Shown piece by piece: positions 1-11,105 of a stretch of DNA of 33,201 nucleotides (position 1 is the first letter of the stretch; every line of letters starts with the position of its first letter). Source of the DNA: Rubrivivax sp. (GTDB lineage Bacteria > Pseudomonadota > Gammaproteobacteria > Burkholderiales > Burkholderiaceae_C); assembly GCA_016789955.1 (NCBI GenBank), contig JAEUPB010000021.1, positions 1 to 33,201 of the forward strand, given 5' to 3'. The position numbers and the translations under genes are program-made. The notes below the pieces were generated by a model that had not been told where the DNA came from, did not search any database, and saw nothing but the letters and a program-made list of their open reading frames with translations.

Positions 1-118
1 AACGCGAAGTGCCTGGCGCAGCAGCCTCCACGAACCTGCCAACGATGCATCCGTCTTCGCGCGCAAGAGCGCGCTGGGCGCGACTCGGAGCGAGGGGAAG
101 CACGTGGACCACAGTGCC
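1..118 (-). other. Partial integron cassette (attI-proximal end only)
   Basis: This is the beginning of the fourth cassette from attI, cut by the window edge. It starts just after the G/TTAGGC crossover point of the attC at 119-243. An ATG at 48-50 (minus) opens a frame that stays open to the edge, but only 16 codons are visible, so no product can be named. Confidence 0.5.
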
Positions 119-243
119 GCCTAACGTAGAGTTAACCGGCACCCGGAGGCAGACGGCCATGCCCGCGCGGAGCAACATGAACCTGGGCGCAGCGCGGGCA
201 TGGCTGGCTGCCGTAGGGGGTCCGGTTGAACGACATGTTAGGC
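119..243 (-). repeat. attC recombination site 1
   Basis: Read on the minus strand, the site opens with GCCTAAC (R'') followed by a TTCAACCGGA box. It closes with CCGGTTAACTC and GTTAGGC (R'), the classical 59-base-element pattern. The interior is imperfectly palindromic (for example GGCAGCCAGCCATGCCCGCG against CGCGGGCATGGC), as needed to fold the bottom strand for IntI. It terminates the lipoprotein cassette. Confidence 0.9.
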
Positions 244-278
244 ATCACTGCGGCCGCGCTGCACCTGAGCCCGAAAAG

Positions 279-659
279 CTACCTCTTAGTAGCCGACCAG
301 TAGGCCAGAAAGTCGCGGCCCGTGGAGTTGGTAAGGCCCTCGAGACGTGTACCGCTGAGCACCGCCGAGTGGTTGTGCGGACCCGAACCATCCGTGGTGA
401 CAAACGCGATGCGAATGGTTCCCCAGTCGGTGTTGATGCGATCCTGCGTGATGGGTGCGCCATAGAACGTGCCTGTGAAGGCCTTACCCTGCAGGCTGCT
501 GACTACGAACTCTTGCAGATACGGCTGAGCGTTGGGAGAAGGACGCAGGTCGACCTGCCAGGTGCCGACGAGTTCGGTGGCTGCCGGCGCAGTCGCGGTG
601 CCGATGGCCGAACAAGCAGCTAGTGCTGATGCGACGGTGAGAACAGCGAGGAAGCGCAT
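279..659 (-). CDS. Small lipoprotein encoded by an integron cassette
   Basis: A 126-aa protein whose N-terminus is a lipoprotein signal: MRFLAV, a hydrophobic stretch, then a lipobox LAAC with the modified cysteine at residue 16. The mature part, about 110 aa, contains ELVGTWQVDLRP near its start, reminiscent of small lipocalin-like or DUF-type beta-barrel domains, but I do not recognise a family. It should be anchored in a membrane facing the periplasm. The ATG is about 20 nt from the cassette boundary and the stop about 36 nt before attC 1, the usual tight packing of a cassette gene. It has no promoter of its own that I can see and would depend on read-through from the integron platform. 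Confidence 0.8.
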   Translation of the reverse strand: MRFLAVLTVASALAACSAIGTATAPAATELVGTWQVDLRPSPNAQPYLQEFVVSSLQGKAFTGTFYGAPITQDRINTDWGTIRIAFVTTDGSGPHNHSAVLSGTRLEGLTNSTGRDFLAYWSATKR

Positions 660-673
660 GCGCGAACTGTGAT

Positions 674-798
674 GCCTAACGTAGAGTTAACCGGCCCGGA
701 GCGGCATGACAGACCGGCCGACGGGCGCAACATGGAAAGACGCGCTCGGCGGCCGGGCTGGCATGCCGTGGAGGGTCCGGTTGAACGGCATGTTAGGC
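674..798 (-). repeat. attC recombination site 2
   Basis: Same outer boxes as the other two sites: GCCTAAC at one end and GGTTAACTCTACGTTAGGC at the other. A single change in the R''-L'' spacer (ATGCCG instead of ATGTCG) distinguishes it. The interior pairs GGCATGCCAGCCCGGCCGCC with a partly complementary arm. It ends the cassette that has no clear ORF and borders the lipoprotein cassette. Confidence 0.9.
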
Positions 799-1097
799 CT
801 CGCGGAGCGTGACCCTGGACCTGGGACGGTGCTCTGCTCGGAGCCGGCGCCCACCGAGTACTTGGCCTGCGCCGCCCTGCTCGGCGACGGACGAAGGCAC
901 TGACGTACCGCGGGCGGCGCAACCAAAGACTGACTGCGCGGCGCAGCGCCCCGGCGCGAAGCGCCACCCACTGCCGGCCTGTGGGGGCTCGAGGCTGCGG
1001 CTGAGTGCTGAAGGCGCGCAGCGCCTGGTCGGTGCCGGGCTCAGGCGCGATCCTGACGAGGCGCATGCAAGTGCTCCGACGCGTTCCTGGCAGTGAG
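799..1097 (-). other. Integron cassette body without a convincing ORF
   Basis: About 300 bp between attC 2 and attC 3. On the cassette strand, two frames are open only because the GC-rich sequence lacks stops, and both run straight through the attC site instead of ending in it. The opposite strand has an open frame from a GTG at 809 to 1096 that fills the body, but its Arg/Pro/Ala-rich composition is typical of an anti-frame. I can support no gene. Possibilities are a non-coding cassette, a small RNA or promoter cassette, an antisense gene, or a degenerate one. Confidence 0.6.
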
Positions 1098-1226
1098 GCC
1101 TAACGTAGAGTTAACCGGCGCGCGGAGGCAGGCAGCGTAAGGCCGGGCTGCGAAAATGCCACGAAGTGCCGCGGCCCGGCCTTGCGCTGCCTGCCGTAGC
1201 GGGTCCGGTTGAACGACATGTTAGGC
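1098..1226 (-). repeat. attC recombination site 3
   Basis: This attC site has the longest visible stem of the three. GGCAGGCAGCG and AAGGCCGGGC on one arm pair with GCCCGGCCTT and CGCTGCCTGCC on the other, leaving a variable loop of about 25 nt near 1160-1185. Outer boxes are GCCTAAC and GTTAGGC. The stop codon of the upstream cassette gene (TAA) lies inside the R'' box at 1221-1223. Confidence 0.92.
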
Positions 1227-1619
1227 TGCGCGTGGTAGTTCCTTAGAAGCAGCGATCTCGGTCGCTTGCGACCAGACAGCTTGCCACCTGCCAGATATGC
1301 ACTGGTACATGTCCGTGTGCCAGACGCGCAGTTGACGCCCCGAGGGAAAGCCAAGTGTCGCTTGGTACCTGACGACTGCCATTTCAGTCGCAGCGCGGAC
1401 TCGGAACTCGGTGACCTCCCAGAAGGTGTAGAAAGGCTCCCGCGCGATGGTTTCGACGTAGCGCGACCGGGAGAAGACGGCACCTGATGGGGTGATGAGT
1501 TCGTACTCGGGCGCGTGCAGCGCCTCAATCGTGCCGAGATCGCGCTGGACCAGTGCCTGGGTGCGTCTTCGCTCTAGGGCTTCGAAGAAGGACGACGCGG
1601 GGGTAGAGCGAGCCGGCAT
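1221..1619 (-). CDS. SnoaL/DUF4440-like (NTF2 fold) protein, first cassette gene
   Basis: A 132-aa protein resembling the SnoaL-like/DUF4440 group of the NTF2 superfamily. It has an N-terminal helix (FFEALERRRTQALVQRDLGTIEAL), the 'ELITPSG' turn with SRSRYVETI, and a C-terminal sheet in which RQLRVWHTDMYQ and GRWQAVWSQAT match the conserved 'H.D.w....g.W....q.T' pattern. Such proteins are small cone-shaped pockets that bind ligands or catalyse simple isomerisations; the substrate is unknown. It is the most recently integrated cassette by position, next to attI. Its stop codon is supplied by the attC R'' box, as is common in cassettes. Confidence 0.82.
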   Translation of the reverse strand: MPARSTPASSFFEALERRRTQALVQRDLGTIEALHAPEYELITPSGAVFSRSRYVETIAREPFYTFWEVTEFRVRAATEMAVVRYQATLGFPSGRQLRVWHTDMYQCISGRWQAVWSQATEIAASKELPRAA

Positions 1620-1638
1620 GGCCTGTGAGGCTTGTGCA

Positions 1639-1705
1639 GCCTAACGTGTTTTCGCCCTCACCCCATATCTCCACCCCTGCTGACAAATGTCCATAGATGG
1701 AGATG
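1639..1705 (-). other. Candidate attI site with the attI/first-cassette junction
   Basis: On the minus strand the sequence reaches GGGCGAAAACACGTTAGGC, with crossover expected between G (1645) and TTAGGC. This resembles the end of attI1 as I remember it (CGCCCTAAAACAAAGTTAGGC). Further upstream AGCAGGGGTGG is reminiscent of the attI direct repeats. No attC-like partner arm lies to its right, which separates it from a cassette attC. The outer limit is set by the stop of the neighbouring gene at 1706; the true site could extend into that gene. Confidence 0.65.
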
Positions 1706-2197
1706 TCATCTGACCTTGCGGCGAGGTGGAAGGACTTGGGCGAGTTCGACTCTTGAACCGAGGCCCAGAGTCTGCACGGCCTGGCCGGGCAGCGTCCAGC
1801 GTCGCAGTTGCGGATCCCATCGGGCGCCGAGTTCCTTGGCGGCTGCCAGCAGCGTCTGCTCGTTCGGCTTGATCTGCACCGCGTATCGCGTCTCCAGTGC
1901 GCGGCCGCGCGTCGTCGGCGTCGCGTCGACCAGGATCTCGACCGTCGTGTAGCGGTACAGGCCCGTCCAGTCGTAGCGGTAGCGCACCAGCAGCAGTTGC
2001 GCGCCGTACCGCTGGCGCAGCTTCACGGTGCCGGGGCTGCCCGCCGCCATCGAGCGGCCCACCCGCGTGCGCTGCACCGGTGGCACCTCGTGCATCCCCA
2101 AGACGTCGGCGTCGCGCGCGCCATCAGGCATCCGCGGCGATGCCGAAACCCCCGGGCGTGGCTGCCGCCTCTTGAGGTCCGATGAGTGCCTTGCCAT
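1706..2197 (-). CDS. Resident platform protein with a DUF5710-like C-terminus, unknown function
   Basis: Up to 163 aa, with the conserved part from about residue 50: '[21 protein letters not shown]', '[11 protein letters not shown]', then a C-terminal '[23 protein letters not shown]' block. The last block looks like the short DUF5710 module ('GArwd....kWyvp') found in some conjugative-plasmid primases. I recall similar unnamed proteins scattered through Proteobacteria. The gene lies between attI and the LexA-box promoter and reads in the cassette direction, but it has no attC, so it is not an ordinary cassette. The ATG at 2197 would leave only about a 10-nt leader from the predicted promoter. 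ATGs at residues 23, 35 or 50, or the GTG at 58, are alternatives. Confidence 0.65.
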   Translation of the reverse strand: MARHSSDLKRRQPRPGVSASPRMPDGARDADVLGMHEVPPVQRTRVGRSMAAGSPGTVKLRQRYGAQLLLVRYRYDWTGLYRYTTVEILVDATPTTRGRALETRYAVQIKPNEQTLLAAAKELGARWDPQLRRWTLPGQAVQTLGLGSRVELAQVLPPRRKVR

Positions 2198-2219
2198 CGC
2201 GCTGATCCAGTGATACTGT
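2191..2219 (+). promoter_or_regulatory. Probable sigma-70 promoter of intI
   Basis: TTGCCA (2191-2196) and TACTGT (2214-2219) are separated by 17 nt. The -10 lies inside the LexA box, as expected for an SOS-repressed promoter. The -35 is good and the -10 weak (3 of 6). GATACT at 2212 is an alternative -10. This would leave an intI leader of roughly 170 nt. Confidence 0.5.
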
Positions 2220-2233
2220 ACAAAAAAGCAGTA
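2214..2233. promoter_or_regulatory. LexA operator (SOS box)
   Basis: TACTGTACAAAAAAGCAGTA matches the E. coli LexA consensus (TACTGT, AT-rich centre, ACAGTA) at about 15 of 20 positions, and GATACTG/CAGTATC flanks form perfect arms at 2212-2218 and 2229-2235. One half-site is GCAG rather than ACAG. It stands out as an AT-rich island in very GC-rich DNA, between the divergent intI and resident-gene starts. LexA control of integron integrases is established for class 1 and Vibrio integrons, and of imuAB-dnaE2 cassettes in many Proteobacteria. Confidence 0.88.
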
Positions 2234-2244
2234 TCTCTTGTCGA
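2215..2244 (-). promoter_or_regulatory. Probable leftward promoter for the resident gene and cassettes
   Basis: On the minus strand TCGACA (2244-2239, 5 of 6 to the -35 consensus) and TACAGT (2220-2215, 4 of 6 to the -10) are 18 nt apart. The -10 is within the LexA box. It reads toward the resident gene, attI and the cassettes, so it is a candidate cassette promoter (Pc). Found by eye only. Confidence 0.45.
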
Positions 2245-2360
2245 TCCATGTTCATCGACATCCGGGCGCTTCGCTCGCGTCGTCGATGGCTCTCGACTCG
2301 ACGCATCCCGACGCCCCTCACCTGATGCCCTCACCCGACGTCACGCACCGCAGCCGCCGC

Positions 2361-2380
2361 CGCACCCGCACCCGCACCCG
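2361..2380 (+). repeat. Hexanucleotide tandem repeat in the intI leader
   Basis: CGCACC is repeated three times, followed by CG, only 4 nt upstream of the intI Shine-Dalgarno sequence. Confidence 0.7.
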
Positions 2381-3681
2381 AAGCAGGAGTTCCCCATGTC
2401 GTCCCAGCGATGCCATCCCGCTGCGAGCCCACCCGGCCATCCGGCCGCAGCGTCCGCAGCTCACCCTGCAGGCCATGCCGCAGCCGCGGTCCCCCTGCTC
2501 GACCAGGTCCGCCACCACGCCCGCTACCGCCACTACAGCCTGCGCACCGAAGAGGCCTACGTGCATTGGGTGCGTACGTATGTGCGCTACCACCGCCTGC
2601 GCCATCCGGTCGAGTTGTCGCGGCCCGAGGTCGAGGCCTTCCTGCGCTGGCTGGCCGTCGAGCGCCGCGCCTCGGCCTCCACGCACAAGCAGGCGCTGGC
2701 CGCCTTGCTGTTCCTCTACCAGCAGGTGCTGGGCGTCGACCTGCCGTGGATGCAGCAGATCGGCCGCCCGCGCGAGGAGCGGCGGCTGCCCGTCGTGCTG
2801 TCGGCCGACGAGGTCGCGGCCGTGCTCGACGCGCTCGCCCGCCATCCGCGCCACGGCCCGATGCTGTCGTTGGCCGGCCGGCTGCTCTACGGCACCGGCA
2901 TGCGGTTGCTCGAAGCCCTGCGGCTGCGCGTGAAGGACCTCGAGTTCGACCACCGCGCCATCGTCGTGCGCGAAGGCAAGGGCACGAAGGACCGTGTCGT
3001 GATGCTGCCATCCTCGCTGGAGCTGCCACTGCGCGATCACCTCGCGCAGATCCAGCCGCTGTGGCAACTCGACCGCGCGCGCGGCGTGCCGGGCGTGCAC
3101 CTGCCGAACGCGCTCGCGCGCAAGTACCCGCGCGCCGCGGAGTCGTGGGCCTGGTTCTGGATATTCCCGCAGGCCGAGTTGTCCGACGATCCGCGCCAGG
3201 CGGGCCTCACGCGGCGCCACCACCTGCCTGACCAGTTCTTCCAGCGCGCCTTCGCCCGCGCGCTGCAGCAGGCCGGCATCGACAAGCCGGCCACGCCGCA
3301 CACGCTGCGCCACTCGTTCGCCACGCACCTGCTGCAGTCCGGCTACGACATCCGCACCGTGCAGGAACTGCTCGGCCACGCCGACGTCAGCACGACGATG
3401 ATCTACACGCACGTGCTGCGCCTGGGCGGCCACGCGGTGCGCAGCCCGCTGGACCGGCTGGGCGATGGTCTGGCTGGGGCAGGAGCGGCCGCCACGGCGA
3501 TGGGCCTCGATGCGCAAGGGCGCTACCTGCCACCCGACCGGCCGCCGCATCGGCGGGTGCGCGAATCCGTCGCGTCCTACGTCCTTCCCACCGACATCGC
3601 CGACATCACCACTCTCACCACCCCCTCCACCGCCGCAGCCACCGACACCGCAGCCGCCACCCCCACCGCCGAGCTCCCGCC

Positions 3682-7206
<3,525 letters not shown>

Positions 7207-7229
7207 AGGGAAGGTGCGCAGCGGTTTCC

Positions 7230-8669
7230 TCAGACGAAGCCGAGGTTGATTGGATGGGCAGGGTCGCCGAAGTTGCCGAGGTACGGCAGGATGGCGCCCA
7301 GCTCGGCAGGCTCGACGCCGAACCACAGCGCCAGCGTCGCCGCGTACTGGTCGAGGGCGATCGACGGGATGAGCCGCCCCTGGCCGACGTGCTCTTGATC
7401 CTCGGGCGCATCGCTGTTGCCGACGCTCACCGGCGGTGGCGTGCCGTAGAACAGACCGCCGCGCACGGCACCACCGATCACCAGGTGATGCGAGCCCCAG
7501 CCGTGGTCGGAGCCGTCGCCGTTGCTCGACAGCGTGCGCCCGAACTCCGATGCCGTGAACGTCGTCACCTGGTCGGCGACGCCGAGGTCGACGGTGGCCT
7601 GGTAGAACGACGACAACGCCGGGTCGAGCTGCCTCATCAGCGCGGCATGCCGGCCGAGCAAGGCGCCGTGGGTGTCGAAGCCGCCGAGGTTGACCATGAA
7701 CACCTGCCGCTTGACGCCGAGCACCGCGCGGGCGGCGATCAATCGCGCCACCATGCGCAACTGCTCGGCGAGCGCACCGCCCGCAAACGGCGTGTCGACG
7801 CGAACGCCGGCGAGTGCCGCGCCGACCTTCGCCTCCGACGCGAGCGAGCGCGCGACGACGCGATTGTACTCGGCCTCGAAGACGCCCGACGGCGCCCGCG
7901 TGACGATCTGCGCGATCGCATCGCGCACCGCGATCGAGCCGTAGACCGGCCGGCGGACGCAGTCGGTCGCGACGGCGCCAGCAGACGTCAGCTGGTACTG
8001 CAGGGCCTGTCGGCCCGCCAGGAACACCGCATTGCCGCCGACCGAGATGCAGGTGAACAGGGTCTCGGAGTTGCCGGCGAGCGCGAGGTCGCCGATGCGG
8101 CCACCCCAGCCGGAGGTCGCGCCTTCGGGCGCCGACGACTGCCACACCGAGGTCTGGTCGTTGTGCGAGAACTGCTTCGGCGGCAGCGGGTAGCGCACAC
8201 GGTCGGTGCCGGCCCACTGCGCGCGAGTCACCGGCACGATCAGCGGGCCCACGTTCAGCACCACCGCGAGGTGGCCGGCATCGAAGAGCGAAGTCAACCC
8301 GGCCAGCGCCGGGTTCAGCGCGTACTGGCGGCCGCCGGCCAGCGGCACCCGCGGTGCGAGTGCCGTCGGCGCCAGCGCATCGCGTCCGAGCGCGATGCCG
8401 CCGGCGCTGCGGTTCGGCCCGCCGCCGCGCGCCGCGCTGTAGCGGTCGTAGCTGCCGGGGTCGTAGGGGACGACGGTGTTGTCGTGGTCGTTGCCGCCGC
8501 TCAGGTACACGCAGACCAGGGCACGGTAGCCGGTGGCACCGAAGGCGGCGGCCTCGCCGATGGCGGCCAGGTTCAGGGCCAGCGGCAACCCCGCACCGGC
8601 CGCGGCGAGTTGACCGGCGCGGACGAGGAAGGCGCGGCGCGCGTGCAGGTCCGGCTGCAGCAGGTGCAT
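7230..8669 (-). CDS. DUF1501 family exported protein (pair A)
   Basis: A 479-aa DUF1501 protein, a family related to the alkaline phosphatase/sulfatase superfamily but of undefined activity. An RRAFLVRAG motif at residues 11-19 followed by a hydrophobic stretch looks like a twin-arginine signal, so export to the periplasm or beyond is likely. Family landmarks are YLSGGNDHDNTVVPYD (residues 55-70), NLGGFDTHGALLGRH and SEFGRTLSSNGDGSDHGWGSHH, rich in potential metal ligands. It is co-transcribed behind the DUF1800 gene: a 10-nt gap, with its GAGGAG ribosome binding site overlapping the upstream stop codon. It converges on dnaE2 with only 23 nt between stops and no obvious terminator. Confidence 0.9.
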   Translation of the reverse strand: MHLLQPDLHARRAFLVRAGQLAAAGAGLPLALNLAAIGEAAAFGATGYRALVCVYLSGGNDHDNTVVPYDPGSYDRYSAARGGGPNRSAGGIALGRDALAPTALAPRVPLAGGRQYALNPALAGLTSLFDAGHLAVVLNVGPLIVPVTRAQWAGTDRVRYPLPPKQFSHNDQTSVWQSSAPEGATSGWGGRIGDLALAGNSETLFTCISVGGNAVFLAGRQALQYQLTSAGAVATDCVRRPVYGSIAVRDAIAQIVTRAPSGVFEAEYNRVVARSLASEAKVGAALAGVRVDTPFAGGALAEQLRMVARLIAARAVLGVKRQVFMVNLGGFDTHGALLGRHAALMRQLDPALSSFYQATVDLGVADQVTTFTASEFGRTLSSNGDGSDHGWGSHHLVIGGAVRGGLFYGTPPPVSVGNSDAPEDQEHVGQGRLIPSIALDQYAATLALWFGVEPAELGAILPYLGNFGDPAHPINLGFV

Positions 8670-8679
8670 GCGGTGCTCC

Positions 8680-10818
8680 TCAGTGCTGGACGAGGTATTC
8701 GGGCGCCGCCATCACCATCAGCACGGCCGCGGCGAGACGGTCGAGCCGGGCGTCGGCGCCGCTGCTGGCGTCGACCGGCGTCGCGTTCAACGCATCGATC
8801 ATCAGGCGCTGCACGTCGCCCGGCAGCTGCCCGGCGCAGAGCACGAGGTTGAGGCGGGCGACCAGCGCGCCCGCATACGGCACGTACGCCTGCTCGCCGG
8901 CGTACTCGGCGCCCACCTTGACCTTCGGCACCGCGATCACGCGGCCCTGCAAGTCCCAGATCTCGTCGGTCGTGTTGACGTCGATGCCGAACCGGATCGT
9001 GTCCTGCATCCAGTTGAGGTAGCTCGCGGTGCTGCTCTCCTGGACGAGCTGGAACTCGGGCGCCACCCAGCCCCGGGTCGCCATCTGCGTGAGCGGCGGC
9101 ACGTAGCCGGGCCTGAAATAGTTGAACACCGACGGCGCCCGCAGCAGGGTCTGGTTGAGGTCCCAGTTCGGCCCCATGGCGAACCACAGGTCCAGGCTCC
9201 AGCGCGAGCGCGAGGCCACGCTGGCGAACGACCGGCCCCACTGCGCGACCCGGAGCACGAACTCGCGCAGCTTGCCGGCCCGGCTCGCCTCGGTGCTGCC
9301 GGCGCCGCGCGCTTCCGGGTCGAGCCAGATCGCGGTGAAGACGGCACGCAGGTCGCCGCGGACGCCGCGGCCGTTGTCCGCGAACACCGCCGCGACCCGG
9401 CCGACATACGCCGGGCTCGGATTGCTGACGACCAGGCGCTGGATCATCTGCCGCGAGAAGAACGGCCCGACGTTGGCGTGGTTGAACAGCCGATCGAGCG
9501 CGATGCGCAGCGCCACAGGGCCGCTGGTACCGGCCGGGATCACGGTGCCGAGGAAGCGGCATTCGAGCGTCGAATGCCGCGTCGCGTCGAAGCGCATCGG
9601 CCGCACCTGCTGCGCCCGTGAGCTGACCAGCGGATGGTTCGGATCGTCGCTGGGCAGGTCCACACCGTCGTCGTCGCCGACGTAGCCGGTGAAGACGCGC
9701 GCGAGGTTCGTCACGTCGGCATTGCCGTAGGTCTCGATCGGCCGGCCCGCGGCATCGAGCTTCAGGCTGCCGTCGACGTCGAGCTCGTACAGGCCGATCG
9801 TGAACAGCTGCATGACCTCGCGCGCATAGTTCTCGTCGGGCTGCCGGCCGCTGGCGTCCTCCTTCTGGTTGTCCAGCGTGTTGAGGTAGACGCCCATCGC
9901 GTAGTTCAGCGTGATCGCCTCGAGCAGCGCGCGGAAGTTGCCGAATGCGTGCGCGGACAGCGTGTCCCAGTAGGCGGCCATCGCGTACGACGGCCAGTAC
10001 CCGCCGGCCACACCGAGCGTCGAGACGACGAAGAACTCCGACAGCGCCAGCACCGCCCGCGTGCGGACCGCGTCGGGCGCGGTCAGGATCTGGTTCCATC
10101 CCATCCACTGCGCCGGCGGCTCGAAGGACGTGAACTGCTTCTTGCGGCTCGTGTCATAAACGCCGCGCTGGTCGAGCCACTGCACGCCGGTCAGGCCGCG
10201 CGGCGCCGACATCTGCCGTGCCAGCCAGGCCTCGACGCCTTCCGCCCGCACGGCGGCGATTTCCTCGAGCGTCGAGGAGAACTGGCACTGCTGCAGGAAG
10301 CGCGCCGCCGCGGCGTCGGCGCCATCCACCGGGCGCACGTCGGCGTGCACCTGTTCGGCGTAGTCGGCCAGGGAGCCGACGCGCTTCAGCGCCCCGCCGC
10401 TCACCGGGCCCAGCACGTAGACGTCGCTGCCGGCGACGCCGGCGTAGTTGCCGGTCTCCGGGTAGTGGCGATACACGTAGGGCGCGCTGAGCAGGTCGGG
10501 CTTGCGGCCGGGGAAGAGGTCCGGCAACACGGCCTCCGCCCAGTCCAGCAGGGCCGTGACGTCGGGTACCGGCCACGACCGCGGCGCGGCGGCGAGCGGC
10601 CTGCGGCGCACGCCCGCCGCGAGCCGCAGCAGGCCTGGGGCGTCCTCGGCACCCGAGGGGTCGCGGAACGCGACGGGCAGGGGGCTCGCATCGCCCTCGC
10701 AGGCCGCCAGGGCCGCCGCGGCAGCAGCCAGGCCCAGCGACCGGAAGGAGGGATCCGGCCCGACCCCGTGTCCGTTCGGCGCCTGCGGCGGCCCCCTCAG
10801 CGGCTCGACATCGACCAT
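8680..10818 (-). CDS. DUF1800 family lipoprotein with an N-terminal betaproteobacterial module (pair A)
   Basis: A 712-aa DUF1800 protein of unknown activity. The N-terminus carries a hydrophobic stretch ending LAAC (lipobox, cysteine near residue 39), implying a lipoprotein. Residues about 90-155 form a 'LLDWAEAVLPDLFPG', 'PYVYRHYPETGNYAGV', 'DVYVLGP' module common on exported proteins of Burkholderiales. DUF1800 follows from about residue 165 (ARFLQQCQFSSTLEEI) with landmarks NLARVFTGYVGDD, PDENYAREVMQLFTIGLYEL and FLGTVIPAGTSG. The ATG at 10818 has a purine-rich GGGGGCG upstream and a promoter-like sequence at the expected distance. DUF1800 genes typically precede DUF1501 genes, as here. 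Confidence 0.9.
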   Translation of the reverse strand: MVDVEPLRGPPQAPNGHGVGPDPSFRSLGLAAAAAALAACEGDASPLPVAFRDPSGAEDAPGLLRLAAGVRRRPLAAAPRSWPVPDVTALLDWAEAVLPDLFPGRKPDLLSAPYVYRHYPETGNYAGVAGSDVYVLGPVSGGALKRVGSLADYAEQVHADVRPVDGADAAAARFLQQCQFSSTLEEIAAVRAEGVEAWLARQMSAPRGLTGVQWLDQRGVYDTSRKKQFTSFEPPAQWMGWNQILTAPDAVRTRAVLALSEFFVVSTLGVAGGYWPSYAMAAYWDTLSAHAFGNFRALLEAITLNYAMGVYLNTLDNQKEDASGRQPDENYAREVMQLFTIGLYELDVDGSLKLDAAGRPIETYGNADVTNLARVFTGYVGDDDGVDLPSDDPNHPLVSSRAQQVRPMRFDATRHSTLECRFLGTVIPAGTSGPVALRIALDRLFNHANVGPFFSRQMIQRLVVSNPSPAYVGRVAAVFADNGRGVRGDLRAVFTAIWLDPEARGAGSTEASRAGKLREFVLRVAQWGRSFASVASRSRWSLDLWFAMGPNWDLNQTLLRAPSVFNYFRPGYVPPLTQMATRGWVAPEFQLVQESSTASYLNWMQDTIRFGIDVNTTDEIWDLQGRVIAVPKVKVGAEYAGEQAYVPYAGALVARLNLVLCAGQLPGDVQRLMIDALNATPVDASSGADARLDRLAAAVLMVMAAPEYLVQH

Positions 10819-10851
10819 TCATCGCCCCCGCCAGACGATCGCGACGGAACC

Positions 10852-10880
10852 AGTATAGGAACCAGGTCGGCGCGTGCCAT
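10852..10880 (-). promoter_or_regulatory. Probable promoter of the DUF1800-DUF1501 operon A
   Basis: On the minus strand ATGGCA and TATACT (10857-10852, 5 of 6 to the -10 consensus) are 17 nt apart, placing the transcription start about 27 nt before the ATG. GGTTCC is directly repeated around the -10. By-eye match only. The remaining intergenic DNA to 11105 (about 225 bp) shows nothing else I can support. Confidence 0.45.
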
Positions 10881-11105
10881 TGGAGGCTGCTATCCGGCGA
10901 CCCGTGGCCAGAGCACTGCAGACCGGGCCTCGAGGCGCGCCGCCACGGCGTCCCCCCCGAACCGAGGGGCTGCGCCGCAACGAGTCCGGAACGTTCGACG
11001 AACGGTCGCTGGCGAGCATCCCTCCCGTCCCGGCCGTCGGCGCCTCGTTGTGCTGGCCCCGGCCGCCTCACCGTGCCACCCCGAGCGTCTGGAAGGAACC
11101 CGAAG

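Noticed and set aside
9-623. Plus-strand frame of 204 codons across attC 1
   Set aside because: It runs through an attC and opposite a credible lipoprotein gene.
620-1066. Cassette-strand frame reading through attC 2
   Set aside because: It translates the attC site into the known spurious motif 'LTCRSTG' and continues into the neighbouring cassette.
119-1226. CRISPR-like spaced repeats
   Set aside because: The repeats are attC sites, 125-129 bp, palindromic, with gene-sized spacers. No cas genes are present.
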